NCBI GenBank assembly: GCA_018062585.1
Contig: JAGORY010000049.1
Location: 1 to 7,617, forward strand
DNA length: 7,617 nucleotides
Direction of reading: 5' to 3'
From: Candidatus Peribacteraceae bacterium
Lineage (GTDB): Bacteria > Patescibacteriota > Gracilibacteria > Peribacterales > Peribacteraceae
The position numbers and the translations under genes are program-made. The notes under the pieces were generated by a model. The model was not told the DNA's origin and ran no database searches. It saw only the letters and a list, made by a program, of their open reading frames with translations. Positions within the stretch are counted from its first letter, which is position 1, and each line of letters opens with the position of its first letter. Below are positions 7,244-7,617 of this stretch, piece after piece.

Positions 7244-7358
7244 TTCGCACGTCACGAAACACTGCGCCAAGACCATACTCACCCGCCTCTACGTTCAGGG
7301 GTGACGACAGGCAAGGCACAGCTCTCAGAACACAATCGAAAGCCGCTGTGACTTCGGT

Positions 7359-7386
7359 AGTGTAGGGCCTTGCAAGACCAAGTCAA
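7359..7386 (-). promoter_or_regulatory. Probable rpoB promoter
   Basis: TTGACT (-35, 7386-7381; five of six) and TACACT (-10, 7364-7359; four of six) are separated by 16 bp on the minus strand. The start site would be near 7352, giving rpoB a leader of about 148 nt. CACAGC and GCUGUG in that leader (about 7348 and 7319) can pair. A second, weaker candidate lies upstream, TTGTCA with TACAAA near 7430-7402. A dedicated promoter fits rpoB being separate from the usual rplJL-rpoBC operon. Confidence 0.55.
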
Positions 7387-7494
7387 AGCCATTTTGCGAT
7401 TATTTTGTAGAGTCGCATGCACGTCATGACAACGAAACCGAACGTCTCGCGAGCATATCGCGTCCTTTTGTGCGCACTGGCAGTATATCGAATA

Positions 7495-7523
7495 TTGACA
7501 AATAAGCCATTTATGTTAATAAT
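7495..7523 (+). promoter_or_regulatory. Near-consensus promoter of the right-edge gene
   Basis: A perfect TTGACA (-35, 7495-7500), a 17-bp spacer and AATAAT (-10, 7518-7523, five of six) form the strongest promoter in the window. The expected start site (6-7 nt after the -10 box) falls on 7529-7530, the first bases of the ATG at 7529. Confidence 0.8.
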
Positions 7524-7528
7524 GAGAT

Positions 7529-7617
7529 ATGGCTGAAACCTCTCCTCAGTGGCTCAATATCGCCCTTTTGCCACATGAACAGTGTGGCGAGGTACTCCAA
7601 GACATGAGCGACAGTAT
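7529..7617 (+). CDS. Truncated hypothetical protein (possibly 2H phosphoesterase / 2'-5' RNA ligase-like), leaderless start
   Basis: The first 29 codons of a gene that runs off the right edge are visible, beginning MAETSPQWLNIALLP. The frame is credible because the ATG lies 5 nt after the -10 box of a near-consensus promoter, and no other start fits: the ATG at 7522 stops after four codons. The mRNA would have essentially no 5' untranslated region and no Shine-Dalgarno sequence. A short polar start, then a hydrophobic strand LNIALLP and an amphipathic stretch (EVLQDM), resembles the opening strand of 2H phosphoesterase / 2'-5' RNA ligase-like proteins. The diagnostic HxTx motifs would lie outside the window, so this is only a suggestion. 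The gene is divergent from rpoB. Confidence 0.65.
   Translation, partial: MAETSPQWLNIALLPHEQCGEVLQDMSDS

Larger units (their letters stand above)
7205..7528. other. Divergent intergenic region between rpoB and the right-edge gene
   Basis: These bases hold the rpoB leader and promoter on the minus strand and the promoter of the right-edge gene on the plus strand. A short inverted repeat, CGCGA-gcata-TCGCG (7448-7462), lies between the two promoters and could be an operator or chance. No additional gene is supported. Confidence 0.5.

Overview
The window reads as a chromosomal piece of an uncultivated, small-genome bacterium. A Patescibacteria/CPR lineage is the best guess. This rests on an intron-interrupted 23S rRNA gene, a 23S gene with no 16S in front of it, an rpoB standing apart from rpoC, and an unusually tailed RpoB. 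No single marker proves the phylum. The 1300-codon rpoB frame contains no in-frame TGA, so nothing suggests a recoded UGA.

Layout: positions 1 to about 2769 hold a 23S rRNA gene on the minus strand. Its 5' end is inside the window, and its 3' part (rest of domain V and domain VI) lies beyond position 1. The gene is interrupted at 257-691 by a 435-nt group I intron at the E. coli U1951/A1952 junction. It also carries a 121-nt expansion at 1199-1319. Upstream of the 23S gene there is no 16S and no tRNA. Instead, roughly 530 bases hold a structured leader (2827-2888), a strong intrinsic terminator (2967-2996), and a good sigma70-type promoter (3065-3092), all on the minus strand. The promoter and terminator bracket about 92 nt that are either a small RNA or a terminator-controlled leader of the 23S gene.

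Next, also on the minus strand, is a full-length rpoB (3302-7204, 1300 aa) with intact catalytic motifs. It has a lysine/alanine-rich N-terminal tail and an acidic C-terminal tail. It is followed by a 13-bp hairpin, not by rpoC. Its probable promoter is at 7359-7386.

At the right edge, diverging on the plus strand, a near-consensus promoter (7495-7523) sits 5 nt before the ATG of a truncated gene (from 7529). That gene is probably translated from a leaderless mRNA. Its product is not identified with confidence.

Taken together, the window encodes two central information-processing components: the catalytic beta subunit of RNA polymerase and the large-subunit rRNA. They are collinear but apparently separate transcription units.
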